This document shows, piece by piece, positions 53,274-62,571 of a DNA stretch of 64,000 nucleotides. Position 1 is the first letter of the stretch; each line of letters opens with the position of its first letter. The notes under the pieces are model-generated. The model did not search any database. It was not told the DNA's origin and saw nothing but the letters and a program-made list of their open reading frames with translations. A program made the position numbers and the translations under genes. Source of the stretch: CAVVGB01 sp963747715. Its GTDB lineage: Bacteria; Actinomycetota; Thermoleophilia; Gaiellales; Gaiellaceae. The DNA lies in assembly GCA_963747715.1 (NCBI GenBank), contig CAVVGB010000005.1, forward strand, positions 62,001-126,000, written 5' to 3'.

Positions 53274-56049
53274 CTACAGTTTGGCGGGCGGGACGCCTTC
53301 CGCGATACGGCGAGCAAGCTCGGTTCGGGAGTGGATGCCGAGCTTTGCGTAGATCCGCGACAGGTTCGTCTCGACCGTCTTCGCGGTCACGAACATCGCC
53401 GCCGCGACCTCCTTGTTCGAGCGTCCCTCGGCGACAAGCTGCGCGATTCGCTGCTCAGTGGGCGTCAGCACGCCGCCCGAGGGACTGCGGCCGCTGATTC
53501 GGCTGAGCTCCCCCCGCGTCCGCTCGGCGAAGAGCTTCGCGCCGAGGCGTTCGAACTCGGCGAGGGCAAGCTCGAGCATCTCCCGCGCAGCGGCTTTCTG
53601 CTTGGCGCGCCGCTTCGCGCCGCCGTAGGCCAGCAGCGTTCGCGCGCGGTCGAAAGGGAGGCGGGAGCGGTCGTGCTCGGCAAGGGCTCGCTCAAACGCG
53701 GCAAGTGAGCTGCCGAAGTCACCGACCGAAGCGGCCAGGAGGCCGCGGCACCGCAACGACTGCGCGAGTGCGGCGTTCCGTCCCAACCGCACGGCATTCC
53801 CTTCGTACCACTCGAGCAGAGACTGGGCCTCGTCGAGCTGAGCAACCTCGATCAGCGCTTCGACAAGGTCGATGGCGAAGCGCGTCCAGCACGGGTCGGC
53901 GATCTCTTCCTTCTGCACGAATTCAATGAGAGGACTCAGGCGCTCAACGGTCGCCGCCGGCTGCTGGAGCGAGAGCTCGAGCAGCCCAAGAGCGGCTGTC
54001 GCGACCAGCTGCGCGGGCCGCGCGTTCATGCCGTCCGCGAGCGCCAGCGCATGCTCGCCCGCTTCGCGCGCGAGGTCGGCGCGCCCTGTATGAGCCTCGA
54101 CGAGCGCACGGACGCCGAGCAAGTACGCCTCGAGGGATCGCTGGCCAGCCTGCTCCGCGAGCTCGTAGCCCTCCTCTGCATGACGGCGCGCAGACTCGAA
54201 CTCGCCGGCCAGGCAATCGGCCTGCGCCAGGAGTACGAGGACGTACGGAAGCGAGCCTTCGTCGCCGATCTCGCGGCCACGCTCGATGAGCTCCCTGAAC
54301 GCGGTGCGCGCACGCTCGATCTCCTCTTGCCACATCCAGACGACTGCGCACTGGAACTTCGGCTGAGCGAGGAGTCGCAGGTGCTCGCACACGGACTGAT
54401 GCGCGATCGCCTCCTCGAGCGTCGCCGTGGCCGCTTGGCGACCGAGGATGGCCTGAGACAGCAACTGCGTCCCGAGGGCTTCGGCCAGGAGCGCCTCGTT
54501 CCCGACATCGCGCGCGAGCGCGACGGCTGCCTCGGCGTGGTGGACGGCCTCGGCCAACCGTTCACGCAGCTTGAAAAGACCGCCCGCCACGCCCTCATGA
54601 GCCTCAGCGCGCATGACTTTGTCGGGGCCGGCCTCGACGATCGCCTGTAGGCCGAGATCGATCGGCGCCCGCAGGTCGTCGTCGTAGGCGCGCACGCGAG
54701 CGAGCCGGTTCAACACTCGTGCCCGCTCGGGGCCGGGCGCAGCTTGCGCGAGAAGCGTCTCGAGGAGCACGCGCGCGCGGCGGCTGTCGCCCGATTCGAA
54801 GTGGTGGTAGGCGGCGTCTCCCGACCGACGGCGAGCGGCCGCAGGATCGTCGGCGGGAGTGAGCTCGGCTGCGCGCTCGAGCAGCTCGGCCGCAGCGGCT
54901 GGCGCGCCGCGCGCGTGGGCATGGTCCGCTGCCGCCGCGAGGGCAGTAGCGACGTGCGCGTCAGGTCCTGTCGCCGCAAGCGCCAGGTGACGCGCCGCCT
55001 CCTCCGGGTCGTGCACGAGCTCCGCCAGCCGAGCGTGGATCGTGCGCCGCTTGGGCGCGTCCACCCCGAGGTACGCACCCGAGGCGAGGAGCGGATGTTC
55101 GAACTGGATGCGGCCCCGTTGGAGCTCGATGACGTGCGCATGCTCGGCTGCGCCGAGCGCGTCGACCCCGCCCTCGACGACACCGTCGACTAGCTCGGCG
55201 GTCGGCTGCGCAAGCGCCGCGGCGACGGCCAGCGCGTACTGCGTCGCGGCCGGAAGCGCTACCAGCCGATCGCGGACGAGCGTCCCGAGCGTCTCCGGCA
55301 GCTGACTTCCCGGGCTCGCTCGCTTGCGCACGGGCTAGCTCGAGCGCGAAGAACGGGTTTCCGCCCGAGAGCTCGTGGATTCGACGCAGCAGAGGGCGCG
55401 GAAGGGTGACCCCGAGCCGCTCGCGGAGCAGGCGGTGCAACGAACCGAGGCTCAGCGGTCCGAGAGTCAAGCGCCGCAGGCGCTCTTCGACCGCGCGCTC
55501 GAGCGCGAGTGGCTCATCGTCGCCCACGAGGCGACGGGTGAGCAGAAGCGCGACGGGTTCGTCCCTCAGCCGCCGGGCGGCGTACTCGATCACGGCCAGC
55601 GACGGCGGGTCGAGCCATTGGAGATCGTCGACCGCGACAAGGAGAGGTTGATGGCGCGCCAGCGCGCGGAGCCCGCCGAGGAAGGCCGTCGAGATCCCGC
55701 GCGGGTCCGGCGGCGCGGCGCCGGGCTCGCGGAGCAGGAGAGCGACCTCGAGCGCCCGCGCCTGCGGCGGCGGAAGCTCTGGCATGAGATCGCCCGCCGC
55801 CTCGCCGAGCAGATCGCCAAGGCCTGCGAACGACAGATTCGTTTCGCTCTCCGACGGCCGCGTCTCGAGCACACGGAAGCCGTTGCCCCGGGCAAGCTCG
55901 ACGCCGTGTCGCCAGACCGTGCTCTTGCCGATTCCCGCCTCACCCTCGAGCAAAAGCGTCCCGGGCAGGTCATTGGGCGCTTGGAGGAATGCCGCGACGA
56001 GCGAGAGCTCCTCGTCGCGTCCGACGATGGCGAGAGCGGCCGTTTCCAT
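53274..56049 (-). CDS. LuxR-family AAA/TPR regulator (LAL/MalT-like; one frame shift)
   Basis: 924 residues after joining over a +1 shift between ~55302 and 55337. The N-terminal ATPase has Walker A LEGEAGIGKST and Walker B LLVAVDDLQWLD. A long helical TPR-like middle follows, then a C-terminal LuxR helix-turn-helix (LTPTEQRIAQLVAEGRSNKEVAAAMFVTAKTVETNLSRIYAKLGIHSRTEL). These large ATP-dependent regulators bind an inducer and activate nearby genes. Divergent targets are absent; the beta-propeller operon is read in the same direction downstream. It is the last gene before the distal att-like repeat. Confidence 0.85.
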
Positions 56050-56136
56050 CCCCGCAGATGATGCTACGAAGCGACGCGCGCGACTAGAGGCGGCGTGCGT
56101 AGGGATGTACTGTCCGTTTCGGGATCAGGGCGGCGC

Positions 56137-56187
56137 TGGCGACCAACCTGGCGCACCGGATGTGAACCCCCTGCTAATCCGCCTTAG
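56137..56187 (+). other. Island-end motif cluster (right end, tRNA-Ser(CGA) island)
   Basis: TGGCG (56137) and TGGCGCA (56149-56155), then GCTAATCCGCCTTAG (56173-56187) two bases before the duplicated tRNA core. Compare GCTTATCCGCCCTAG at 41846 and GCTAATCCG at 19561. Confidence 0.5.
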
Positions 56188-56189
56188 CT

Positions 56190-56252
56190 CGGTCTCGAAA
56201 ACCGTTATCCGTCGTTAGGCGGATCGAGGGTTCGAATCCCTCCCCCTCCGCT
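56190..56252 (+). repeat. 63-bp perfect copy of the tRNA-Ser(CGA) 3' part
   Basis: Identical to 41718-41780, from the anticodon stem to 2 bp past the tRNA end. No 5' half. It marks the distal boundary of the composite island, 14.5 kb from the intact tRNA. Confidence 0.9.
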
Positions 56253-56283
56253 TTCTTCGTGCTTCCGCGCGCGTAGCGCGGAG

Positions 56284-56643
56284 CTAGCGCCGCGAGAAAC
56301 GGTGGGAGCGCAGACGCGCTCGACTCGCATTCGGCTCGGGGACGAACGCGAGGCGTCCGACCGGGCCGTGAAGGGTCTCGAACTCGACCAGCTCGCCGGC
56401 GCATCGGCCCGCGGGCTTCTCACCGGGCAAGAACGCCGTCCCGAGTACGTCCATGCGTTCACCGTCGTCGGTTCGCAGCGCTCCAAGATCCTTCGCCGCG
56501 TTGAACCACAACATCGTGCCGCGTACGCGGATCGCTCCTGCGGAGGCGTCGGGGCCAAGGGAACCGATTTGCTGCGTCGGCCCTTCGTCCCCGCGAATCA
56601 CACCGTCCGTTTGGCCGAGCCGCCCGACGGTTCCGTCTGCCAT
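56284..56643 (-). CDS. Protein with a divergent cold-shock-like (OB-fold) domain
   Basis: 119 residues. After a ~40-residue Gly/Asp-rich N-terminus, GTMLWFNAAKDLGALRTDDGERMDVLGTAFLPGEKPAGRCAGELVEFE follows the cold-shock layout (G-T-V-K-W-F-N-x-x-K-G-x-G-F-I). However, the RNA-binding aromatics of RNP1 (GYGFI) are replaced by DLGAL, and the RNP2 VFVH is MDVLG. Nucleic-acid binding may therefore be lost. First gene outside the island. Confidence 0.6.
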   Translation of the reverse strand: MADGTVGRLGQTDGVIRGDEGPTQQIGSLGPDASAGAIRVRGTMLWFNAAKDLGALRTDDGERMDVLGTAFLPGEKPAGRCAGELVEFETLHGPVGRLAFVPEPNASRARLRSHRFSRR

Positions 56644-56775
56644 GACATGCCCCCCTCACTCGTCGCGAACGGGTGGGGAAGGCGCCGGAGCGCAGACCGG
56701 ACTCGCTCTGGATGTCCAACGATCGTAGCAGGCTCGGTTCTCCGCTCCTCTTTCCGGCACCCGCCCTCTGCGACG

Positions 56776-57666
56776 ATGCGGGAAGTGACTGCGTCGAAAC
56801 GGAGCTGGAAGTACTACGCGTCGCTTCCTGAGCGAGGCGTGCGGGCGGCTGCGGCCGCGCTTGGCGGCACCCTCGAGGAGACGTTCGCGCTCACGCTTCC
56901 CCGCTTCGTGCGGCGCTCGCGCTTCTACGAGGCGACCGCGAAGAACCTCCTGCGCGTAGCGATCGAGCTCGTCGGCGGTGTCGAGCGCGCACGGCCCGCC
57001 GAGCCCGAGCCCGACGTCGGGGAGCTTGCGAAGCGCAAAGGCGCGGGCAACGTCGTCGAGCTCGGCTCGATCGCCGCCTTCGGGTTCTCGCCGCTTTGGC
57101 TTCTCGCTGCAGCGTCGGATTTCACACACGGGTCGCGCGTCTATCTGAGCGCCCTGACGCAGGAGCTGAAGGCGGCGGGGCTCCTCGCCCCGAACGTCGA
57201 CGCTCGCTCCGTCGACGAGGTGTTGGGCGTGATCGAGCAGACGTCGGGCGGTGCGGCGCGGATGATCGACATTCCCCCACTCGAGCTCCGAGAGCTGCGG
57301 GCATCGCTAACGGAATTGCGCGCACACGCGGACTCGCTTCCCTCCGCCGAGGAGCTCGCCGCCCTGTACTCGGCGCTGCGGCGCACCGCCCAAGCTGAGG
57401 AGAGATCGCTCCTCGAGGTCTCGGCAGGCGTGGGACTTGCATTCCTCACCTCGGCGCGGAAGGTGTCGGACGAGCATGTGGTCGCGCCGTACCGCGAGGA
57501 CTGGAAGCCGTTGCGTGACGAGGGGTTCGCCGCGTACTCGAGGCGTGTCGGCAAGGCCTACCGCGAAGCCGTCTCCCGCCACCTTCGGTCCGACGAGCCC
57601 GCCCACAGCGAGCGCCTGCTCGAGGGGTTCGCGGCCTGGCGCAGGCGCCGGTCGGGCAAACTCTGA
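56776..57666 (+). CDS. Conserved protein of unknown function
   Basis: 296 residues from ATG 56776. Amphipathic helices dominate (YYASLPERGVRAAAAALGGTLEETFALTLPRFVRRSRFYEATAKNLLRVAIELVGG). A hydrophobic stretch (VVELGSIAAFGFSPLWLLAAASDFTHGSR) could associate with membranes, and the C-terminus is basic (RRVGKAYREAVSRHLRS...WRRRRSGKL). The arrangement recalls actinobacterial proteins loosely annotated as EcsC-like, but I cannot confirm that. The gene ends 24 bp before the aldehyde dehydrogenase and may share its transcript. Confidence 0.6.
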   Translation: MREVTASKRSWKYYASLPERGVRAAAAALGGTLEETFALTLPRFVRRSRFYEATAKNLLRVAIELVGGVERARPAEPEPDVGELAKRKGAGNVVELGSIAAFGFSPLWLLAAASDFTHGSRVYLSALTQELKAAGLLAPNVDARSVDEVLGVIEQTSGGAARMIDIPPLELRELRASLTELRAHADSLPSAEELAALYSALRRTAQAEERSLLEVSAGVGLAFLTSARKVSDEHVVAPYREDWKPLRDEGFAAYSRRVGKAYREAVSRHLRSDEPAHSERLLEGFAAWRRRRSGKL

Positions 57667-57690
57667 TCGTCTAGAACCGAAAGGAGCCGC

Positions 57691-59184
57691 ATGAGCACCA
57701 CCCTCGAGCCTTCGACATGGGAGACGCGCGCCGCCGAGCTCGAGGTCGACGGCCGCGCGATCATCGCCAACCAGTCCGTCGACGCCCGCTCGGGCGAGAC
57801 GTTCGAGAAGCGCAGCCCGGTCGACGGGCGCGTCCTCGCGACGGTCGCCGCCGGCGACACTCCGGAGATCGACGACGCCGTCCAGGCGGCTCGGAAGGCG
57901 TTCGAGGACGGCGTCTGGTCCCAAATCGCACCGCGCAAGCGCAAGCACATCCTGCTCGCGTACGCCGACGCGATCCTCGACCGCAAGGAAGAGCTCGCGC
58001 TCGTCTCCACGCTCGAAATGGGCAAGCCGATCGCCGACTCGATCGGCGAGGTGTCGCTCACGGCTCAGTGCATCGCCTACTACGCGGAGGCGATCGACAA
58101 GGTGTACGGCGAGGTCGGGCCGACGCCGCCCAACTCGCTCACGCTCGTGACGAAGGAGCCGGCCGGCGTCGTGGGCGCGGTGACGCCCTGGAACTACCCG
58201 CTGCTGATGCCCGCCTGGAAGTTGGGACCGGCCCTCGCAACCGGCAACTCAGTGGTGCTGAAGCCTGCCGAGCAGACGCCGCTCTCCGCGCTCCTCCTCG
58301 GCCAGATCGCGGTCGAGGCGGGCCTGCCTCCGGGCGTGCTGAACGTCGTGCCGGGCTTCGGCGAGACGGCGGGGCAGGCGCTCGGGCGCCACATGGACGT
58401 GGACGTCATCTCGTTCACCGGCTCGGGCGAGGTCGGGAAGCTCTTCCTCCGCTACGCAGGCGAGTCGAACATGAAGATGGTCTGGCTCGAGTGCGGCGGC
58501 AAGTCTCCGAACGTCGTGCTCGCCGACGCTCCCAGCATCGAGGCCGCTGCTCAGGCGATTGCGGACGGCGTGTTCGTGAACGCCGGGCAGATGTGCAACG
58601 CCGGCTCGCGGCTGCTCGTCGAGAAGTCGGTCGCCGACGAGCTCCTCGAGCGGATCGTCGCAGCCGCCGAGCCCTGGAAGCCGGTGCACCCCTTCCAACC
58701 CGAGGCGAAGATGGGAGCCATCGTCGACGACGCGCAGCTCGAGCGTGTGCTCGGCTACATCGAGGCCGGCAAGCAGGAGGCCGAGCTCGTCTCGGGCGGC
58801 AACCGCGCGCTCGAGGAGACTGGCGGCCTGTACGTGGAGCCGACGATCTTCACGGATCCCACCCATGAGTCGAAGGTCGCGCGCGAGGAGATCTTCGGCC
58901 CGGTCCTGACGGTCATCCCGATCGAAGACGCAGAGCGCGGCATCCAGCTCGCGAACGACACGACGTACGGTCTCGCGGCAGGAGTGTGGACGCGCGACAT
59001 CGGGCGCGCGTTCCGCGTCGCGCGGGCGATCCGCGCCGGCAACGTCTACATCAACGCGTACGACCGCGGCGACATCTCGCTTCCGTTCGCGACGTTCAAG
59101 CAGTCCGGCATCGGGATCGACAAATCCCTGCACGCGATGGACAAGTACGTTCGCGTGAAGATGACCTGGGTGAACCTCGATTAG
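57691..59184 (+). CDS. Aldehyde dehydrogenase family protein
   Basis: 497 residues, full ALDH length. NAD-binding segments are VTPWNYPLLMPAWKLGPALATGNSVVLKPAEQTP and FTGSGEVGKL. The general-base Glu lies in WLECGGKSPNVV and the catalytic Cys in NAGQMCNAGSR. KEEIFGPV-type (REEIFGPVLTVIP) and NDTTYGLAAGVWT motifs close the active site. Similar to gamma-glutamyl-gamma-aminobutyraldehyde dehydrogenases (PuuC-like), so a polyamine or amino-aldehyde substrate is possible. AAAGGAG precedes ATG. Confidence 0.9.
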   Translation: MSTTLEPSTWETRAAELEVDGRAIIANQSVDARSGETFEKRSPVDGRVLATVAAGDTPEIDDAVQAARKAFEDGVWSQIAPRKRKHILLAYADAILDRKEELALVSTLEMGKPIADSIGEVSLTAQCIAYYAEAIDKVYGEVGPTPPNSLTLVTKEPAGVVGAVTPWNYPLLMPAWKLGPALATGNSVVLKPAEQTPLSALLLGQIAVEAGLPPGVLNVVPGFGETAGQALGRHMDVDVISFTGSGEVGKLFLRYAGESNMKMVWLECGGKSPNVVLADAPSIEAAAQAIADGVFVNAGQMCNAGSRLLVEKSVADELLERIVAAAEPWKPVHPFQPEAKMGAIVDDAQLERVLGYIEAGKQEAELVSGGNRALEETGGLYVEPTIFTDPTHESKVAREEIFGPVLTVIPIEDAERGIQLANDTTYGLAAGVWTRDIGRAFRVARAIRAGNVYINAYDRGDISLPFATFKQSGIGIDKSLHAMDKYVRVKMTWVNLD

Positions 59185-59194
59185 CTAACGCCGG

Positions 59195-59218
59195 CCGCGT
59201 CGTTACTTGACGACGCGG
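59195..59218. terminator. Bidirectional hairpin between convergent genes
   Basis: Perfect 8-bp stem CCGCGTCG/CGACGCGG with an 8-nt loop between the ALDH stop and the end of the convergent reductase gene, including the latter's TAA. No U tract, so termination is inferred. Confidence 0.5.
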
Positions 59219-59841
59219 TACTTGAGGTGCGTGACGCCGGGTGCCTCGACCGCCCTGGTCTGCTCCAGCTTCACGCCCTGGCCGACGCCGTCGAAGAGGC
59301 GCGCTCCGCCGCCGAGGACGATCGGGACGACGTGCAGCTCGAGCTCGTCGACGTGTCCGGCGGCCAGGTACTGGTTGATGATGCTGGCGCCCCCGCCGAG
59401 GAAGACGTCTTTCCCGGCGGCTGCCGAGCGAGCCTGTTCGAGGGCCTCTTCGATTCCACCTGTGACGAAGGTGAACGTTGTGTCCGAAAGGGTCAGCGGC
59501 TCGCGCTCGTGGTGGGTCAAGACGAAGACCGGCATGTGGAACGGCGGCTCGTCGCCCCACCAGCCCGTCCATGGCTCGTCGCTCCACGGGCCGGGACCGC
59601 CGCCGAACTTGCCCCGACCCATGATCTCCGCACCCACGTTGGCCTGAGATTCCTCGGCGACCGTGCTGCTGACGTTCACCTCGCCACCCTCGAGCCCGTG
59701 AGGCGCGCGCCAGGCCTGCAGCACGATCAGCCACTCGTGCAGGCCTTCGCCACCCTCGCCGAGCGGGTTCTCGAGGCTCTGATTCGGGCCGGCGACGTAG
59801 CCGTCCGCCGAGACCGAGATGTGAGCTCGTACCTTGCTCAT
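59203..59841 (-). CDS. Dihydrofolate-reductase-like / RibD C-terminal domain protein
   Basis: 212 residues. KVRAHISVSADGYVAGPNQS opens the RibD_C fold, with MGRGKFGGGPGPW, PVFVLTHH and DVFLGGGASIINQYLAAGHVDELELHVVPIVLGGGARLFDG for NADPH and subunit contacts. Common in soil actinobacteria as YyaP/YwjB-type reductases; the substrate is unknown. Convergent with the ALDH gene. Confidence 0.85.
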   Translation of the reverse strand: MSKVRAHISVSADGYVAGPNQSLENPLGEGGEGLHEWLIVLQAWRAPHGLEGGEVNVSSTVAEESQANVGAEIMGRGKFGGGPGPWSDEPWTGWWGDEPPFHMPVFVLTHHEREPLTLSDTTFTFVTGGIEEALEQARSAAAGKDVFLGGGASIINQYLAAGHVDELELHVVPIVLGGGARLFDGVGQGVKLEQTRAVEAPGVTHLKYRVVK

Positions 59842-59870
59842 GCCCTATCGACTCCCACCGCCGCGAAAAC

Positions 59871-60713
59871 TCATCGCAGCGCGTAGCGAAGGAAGAGATG
59901 CGCATCTTGCCGCTTGACGCTCGAGACGCGCGCCTGGACCCCGTTCTCCGGCAGAAAGGCCGCGCCCTCGACGAGGCCGAAGCGGTCGCCTTCGCTGGAA
60001 CGGCCCGCCAGCAACGGCGAGATCGTCAGGAAGAGATCGTCCACGACGCCCGCCCGCACGAAGGATCCGAAGCCGTGCGGCCCGGCTTCGCAGAGGACGT
60101 GCTGGTGGCCGCGCTCACGCAGGTGCGCGACGACCGCCGCCGGGTCGAGCTCACGATCGTCCCCCAGCGAAACGAGCTGCGAGGCCTCGGGTAGCCGGTC
60201 GGACAGCCGCGCGGCCCCTTCCTCGCTCGTCAGGACGAGAGCCCCGGCCTCGAGCGCCGGGTGTGCCGGATCGATCGCGCCGCTGCCCGTCAGGATCGCG
60301 ACCTCCGGCTGCGCGTCCTTTTCAAGAACGCGCCGCAGCTCGGCGAACTCCGCTGCGGCGGGCGGGTAGGCACGCTCGGGCATCCAACTCGCGCGCGGCC
60401 ATGCAGCGACGGTGCCGGCGCCGGTCAGGACGACGTCGGCGAGGGCGCGCAGCAGGCCCATCACGAATTTGTCCCCGTCGCTGCCCATGCTGATGAGCTC
60501 GTTGGAACGAGGGACGCTCGGAATGGCGACGACGCCGTCGAGCGTGGAGACGAAGTTCGCGTAGACGAGCGGCTCTTCGAGCGCGAGGCCGCCGCCGTAC
60601 ATGTTCTCGAGGGCCGGCGTGAGGACAGAATCCGGAAGCCAAGACGCCTCGTACAGGGTCTCGAACAGGCCGCGGACGCTAGCACGGGCCGAAGTAGAAT
60701 TCGCCTCCGCCAC
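59871..60713 (-). CDS. Pyrimidine-reductase-like (RibD C-terminal family) protein
   Basis: 280 residues from GTG 60713. EPLVYANFVSTLDGVVAI, SDGDKFVMGLLRALADVVLTGAGTVAAW, HVLCEAGPHGFGSFVRAGVVDDLFLTISPLLAG and a Gly-rich end are the RibD_C/RibG NADPH fold. The ~60-residue helical N-terminus before YGG is typical of the actinobacterial branch. It may catalyse a riboflavin-type or unrelated pteridine reduction. The start is 3 bp from the divergent oxidoreductase ATG, so one short region drives both. Confidence 0.8.
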   Translation of the reverse strand: MAEANSTSARASVRGLFETLYEASWLPDSVLTPALENMYGGGLALEEPLVYANFVSTLDGVVAIPSVPRSNELISMGSDGDKFVMGLLRALADVVLTGAGTVAAWPRASWMPERAYPPAAAEFAELRRVLEKDAQPEVAILTGSGAIDPAHPALEAGALVLTSEEGAARLSDRLPEASQLVSLGDDRELDPAAVVAHLRERGHQHVLCEAGPHGFGSFVRAGVVDDLFLTISPLLAGRSSEGDRFGLVEGAAFLPENGVQARVSSVKRQDAHLFLRYALR

Positions 60714-60716
60714 ACC

Positions 60717-61427
60717 ATGCGAGCAACCGTCAAAGAGAAGCAGGAGATCGCGAAGGGAACGCTCCTCGTCACCTTCGACCTCCTCGGGGAAGAGGTGGAC
60801 TTCCAGCCCGGGCAGTACTTCTTCGTCACCCTGCCCGACCTCGGCCATCAGGACGACCGGGGTCTGCGGCGCCACATCACCGTGGTGACCTCGCCCAACG
60901 AGAAGGGCGTACTCGGGCTCGCCACGCGGCTGCGCGACACGGCCTTCAAGAACACGCTGCAGGAGGTGTCGGTGGGGGCCGAAGTGGAGGTCGAGCCGCC
61001 GAAGGGCAAGTTCGTGCTCCCGGAGGACACGTCACGACCGCTTGTCTTCATCGCGGGCGGCATCGGGATCACCGTGTTTCGCAGCATGCTCCTCTACATC
61101 CGCGAGGAGAAGCTCCCTTACCGCGTCACCTTGATCTACTCGAACCGCGACCGTGAGTCCACGGCGTTCCTCGAGGAGCTCGAGGAGCTCGACCGGGAGC
61201 TCCCCAACTTTCGCCTCATTCTTACGATGACCGACGACCCCGAGTGGAGCGGGGAGACACGGAGGGTCGATGCCACCTTCTGCAAGGACCACGTGGAAGG
61301 GGACCTGAACGACTACACGTTCATGGTCGCCGGGCCTCCGGCGATGGCAGAAGGGGTGCAGGCTGAGCTGGCCGAGGCGGGCGTCGACGAGGCGAACGTC
61401 ACGGCCGACCGTTTCAGCGGCTACTAA
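60717..61427 (+). CDS. FAD-dependent oxidoreductase, ferredoxin-NADP reductase type
   Basis: 236 residues. The FAD domain (QPGQYFFVTLP, RRHITVVTSPNEKGVLGLATRLRDTAFKNTL) precedes the NAD(P) domain (PLVFIAGGIGITVFRSMLLYI, YSNRDRESTAFLEEL, FMVAGPPAMAEGVQAEL) and ends in VTADRFSGY with a C-terminal Tyr that can stack on the flavin. No iron-sulfur domain is fused. It probably passes electrons from NAD(P)H to a separate carrier not encoded nearby. Convergent with the GST gene, 3 bp apart. Confidence 0.87.
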   Translation: MRATVKEKQEIAKGTLLVTFDLLGEEVDFQPGQYFFVTLPDLGHQDDRGLRRHITVVTSPNEKGVLGLATRLRDTAFKNTLQEVSVGAEVEVEPPKGKFVLPEDTSRPLVFIAGGIGITVFRSMLLYIREEKLPYRVTLIYSNRDRESTAFLEELEELDRELPNFRLILTMTDDPEWSGETRRVDATFCKDHVEGDLNDYTFMVAGPPAMAEGVQAELAEAGVDEANVTADRFSGY

Positions 61428-61430
61428 CGC

Positions 61431-62129
61431 CTATACGGCAGCCTGCTGCGACTTCACGTGCGCGATGTACCCACGCACGTCCCCCGCTGGCTCGGTGTAC
61501 GCCTCTCCCAAGACCTGCTCCATCCGCTCGATGTACTCCTCGGCCCAGCCGGGAAGCTCGTAGTCGATCGCGCGCAGAAACTCGAGCGTCGCCGCCCAGC
61601 GCATGTCCGCGATCGAGGGGCCGTCGCCGCCGATGAATTTCCTCCCCTCGAGGAACCAGGCGCGGAATGCCTCGAGTGGCGTAGCGAGCGCCGCCTCCGC
61701 ATCCTTCTGCGCCTTGGCCTTCATTTCGTCATCCGCCTCCGAGGTCCCGACCTCCCCGGGGTACTGGCCGAAGCCGAGCGCCGGATAGGTCGCGCGCGTG
61801 AGCAGCGGATAGAACGTGCCTGTGAGGTAGAACATCGCGCTGTCGACCATCGCGCGCTCGCCGGGATCGGTGGGATAGAACTGATGCAGTCCGTGCTTGT
61901 TGCAGAGGTACTGCATGATCGCGCAGCTCTCCCAGATAGACCCGCGCGGAAGACCGGCTTCTTCGAGGAGCGGCGTGAGGTCGGCGGGGTCTTTCGCGAG
62001 AAACTCCGGCGTGCCCTTCCGCCCCCACATGTCTTCTTCTTCGAACTCGAGATCGGCGGCGCGGACGAGGATGCGCACGCAAAGGTTGTTGACGCTCGGC
62101 TTGAGAATGCTCAGGTTGTGGTCGGCCAT
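61431..62129 (-). CDS. Glutathione S-transferase-fold protein
   Basis: 232 residues from ATG 62129, preceded by GGAGGG; the frame is open 23 codons further upstream without family similarity. The N-terminal thioredoxin-like domain (LSILKPSVNNLCVRILVRAADLEFEEEDMWGRKGTPEFLAKDP...IWESCAIMQYL) and C-terminal helical domain (GGDGPSIADMRWAATLEFLRAI) are those of theta/plant-like GSTs. An Asp in SIADMRW caps the core helix as usual. Most actinobacteria lack glutathione, so the thiol partner is uncertain. Confidence 0.82.
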   Translation of the reverse strand: MADHNLSILKPSVNNLCVRILVRAADLEFEEEDMWGRKGTPEFLAKDPADLTPLLEEAGLPRGSIWESCAIMQYLCNKHGLHQFYPTDPGERAMVDSAMFYLTGTFYPLLTRATYPALGFGQYPGEVGTSEADDEMKAKAQKDAEAALATPLEAFRAWFLEGRKFIGGDGPSIADMRWAATLEFLRAIDYELPGWAEEYIERMEQVLGEAYTEPAGDVRGYIAHVKSQQAAV

Positions 62130-62226
62130 CGAGCCCTCCTGGATTCGTAGGCCGCCATTCTCGCGCGCGGGCGGATCATTTTCCACGCTCTCTCCCACCC
62201 AAGGTCCGAACGCCTAACCTGACGGC

Positions 62227-62523
62227 GTGGCCGACTACTACGTCGTGCGCCAGAAACGCGGGCCCGAGTGGGATTACTCGCGCGGGCGGCGCGAGCAGGA
62301 CCGCTGGGACGAGCATGCCGCCTTCATGGACGCGCTCGTCGACGAGGGTGTGATCGTGCTGGGCGGCCCGGTCGGTGACCCCCACGAGGGCGACGAGACG
62401 ATGCTCGTCGTCGCTGTCCAGAGCGAGCAGGCGATTCGCGAGCGCCTCGCTCCCGATCCGTGGGCAGGGACGCACCTGACGCTCGTCAGCGTCGAGCCGT
62501 GGACGGTCTGGCTTAGAGCCTGA
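62227..62523 (+). CDS. YciI-like protein
   Basis: 98 residues of the YciI dimeric alpha-beta fold: YYVVRQKRGPEWDYSRGRREQDRWDEHAAFMDALVDEGVIVLGGPVGD, then MLVVAVQSEQAIRERLAPDPW and VEPWTVWL. The His in the DEHAAFMD block is the conserved family residue. Catalytic role unproven. Confidence 0.8.
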   Translation: MADYYVVRQKRGPEWDYSRGRREQDRWDEHAAFMDALVDEGVIVLGGPVGDPHEGDETMLVVAVQSEQAIRERLAPDPWAGTHLTLVSVEPWTVWLRA

Positions 62524-62571
62524 GCAGGAACCGCTCTATCCATCCCGTAATCCGATGCCGACAAGGACGGC

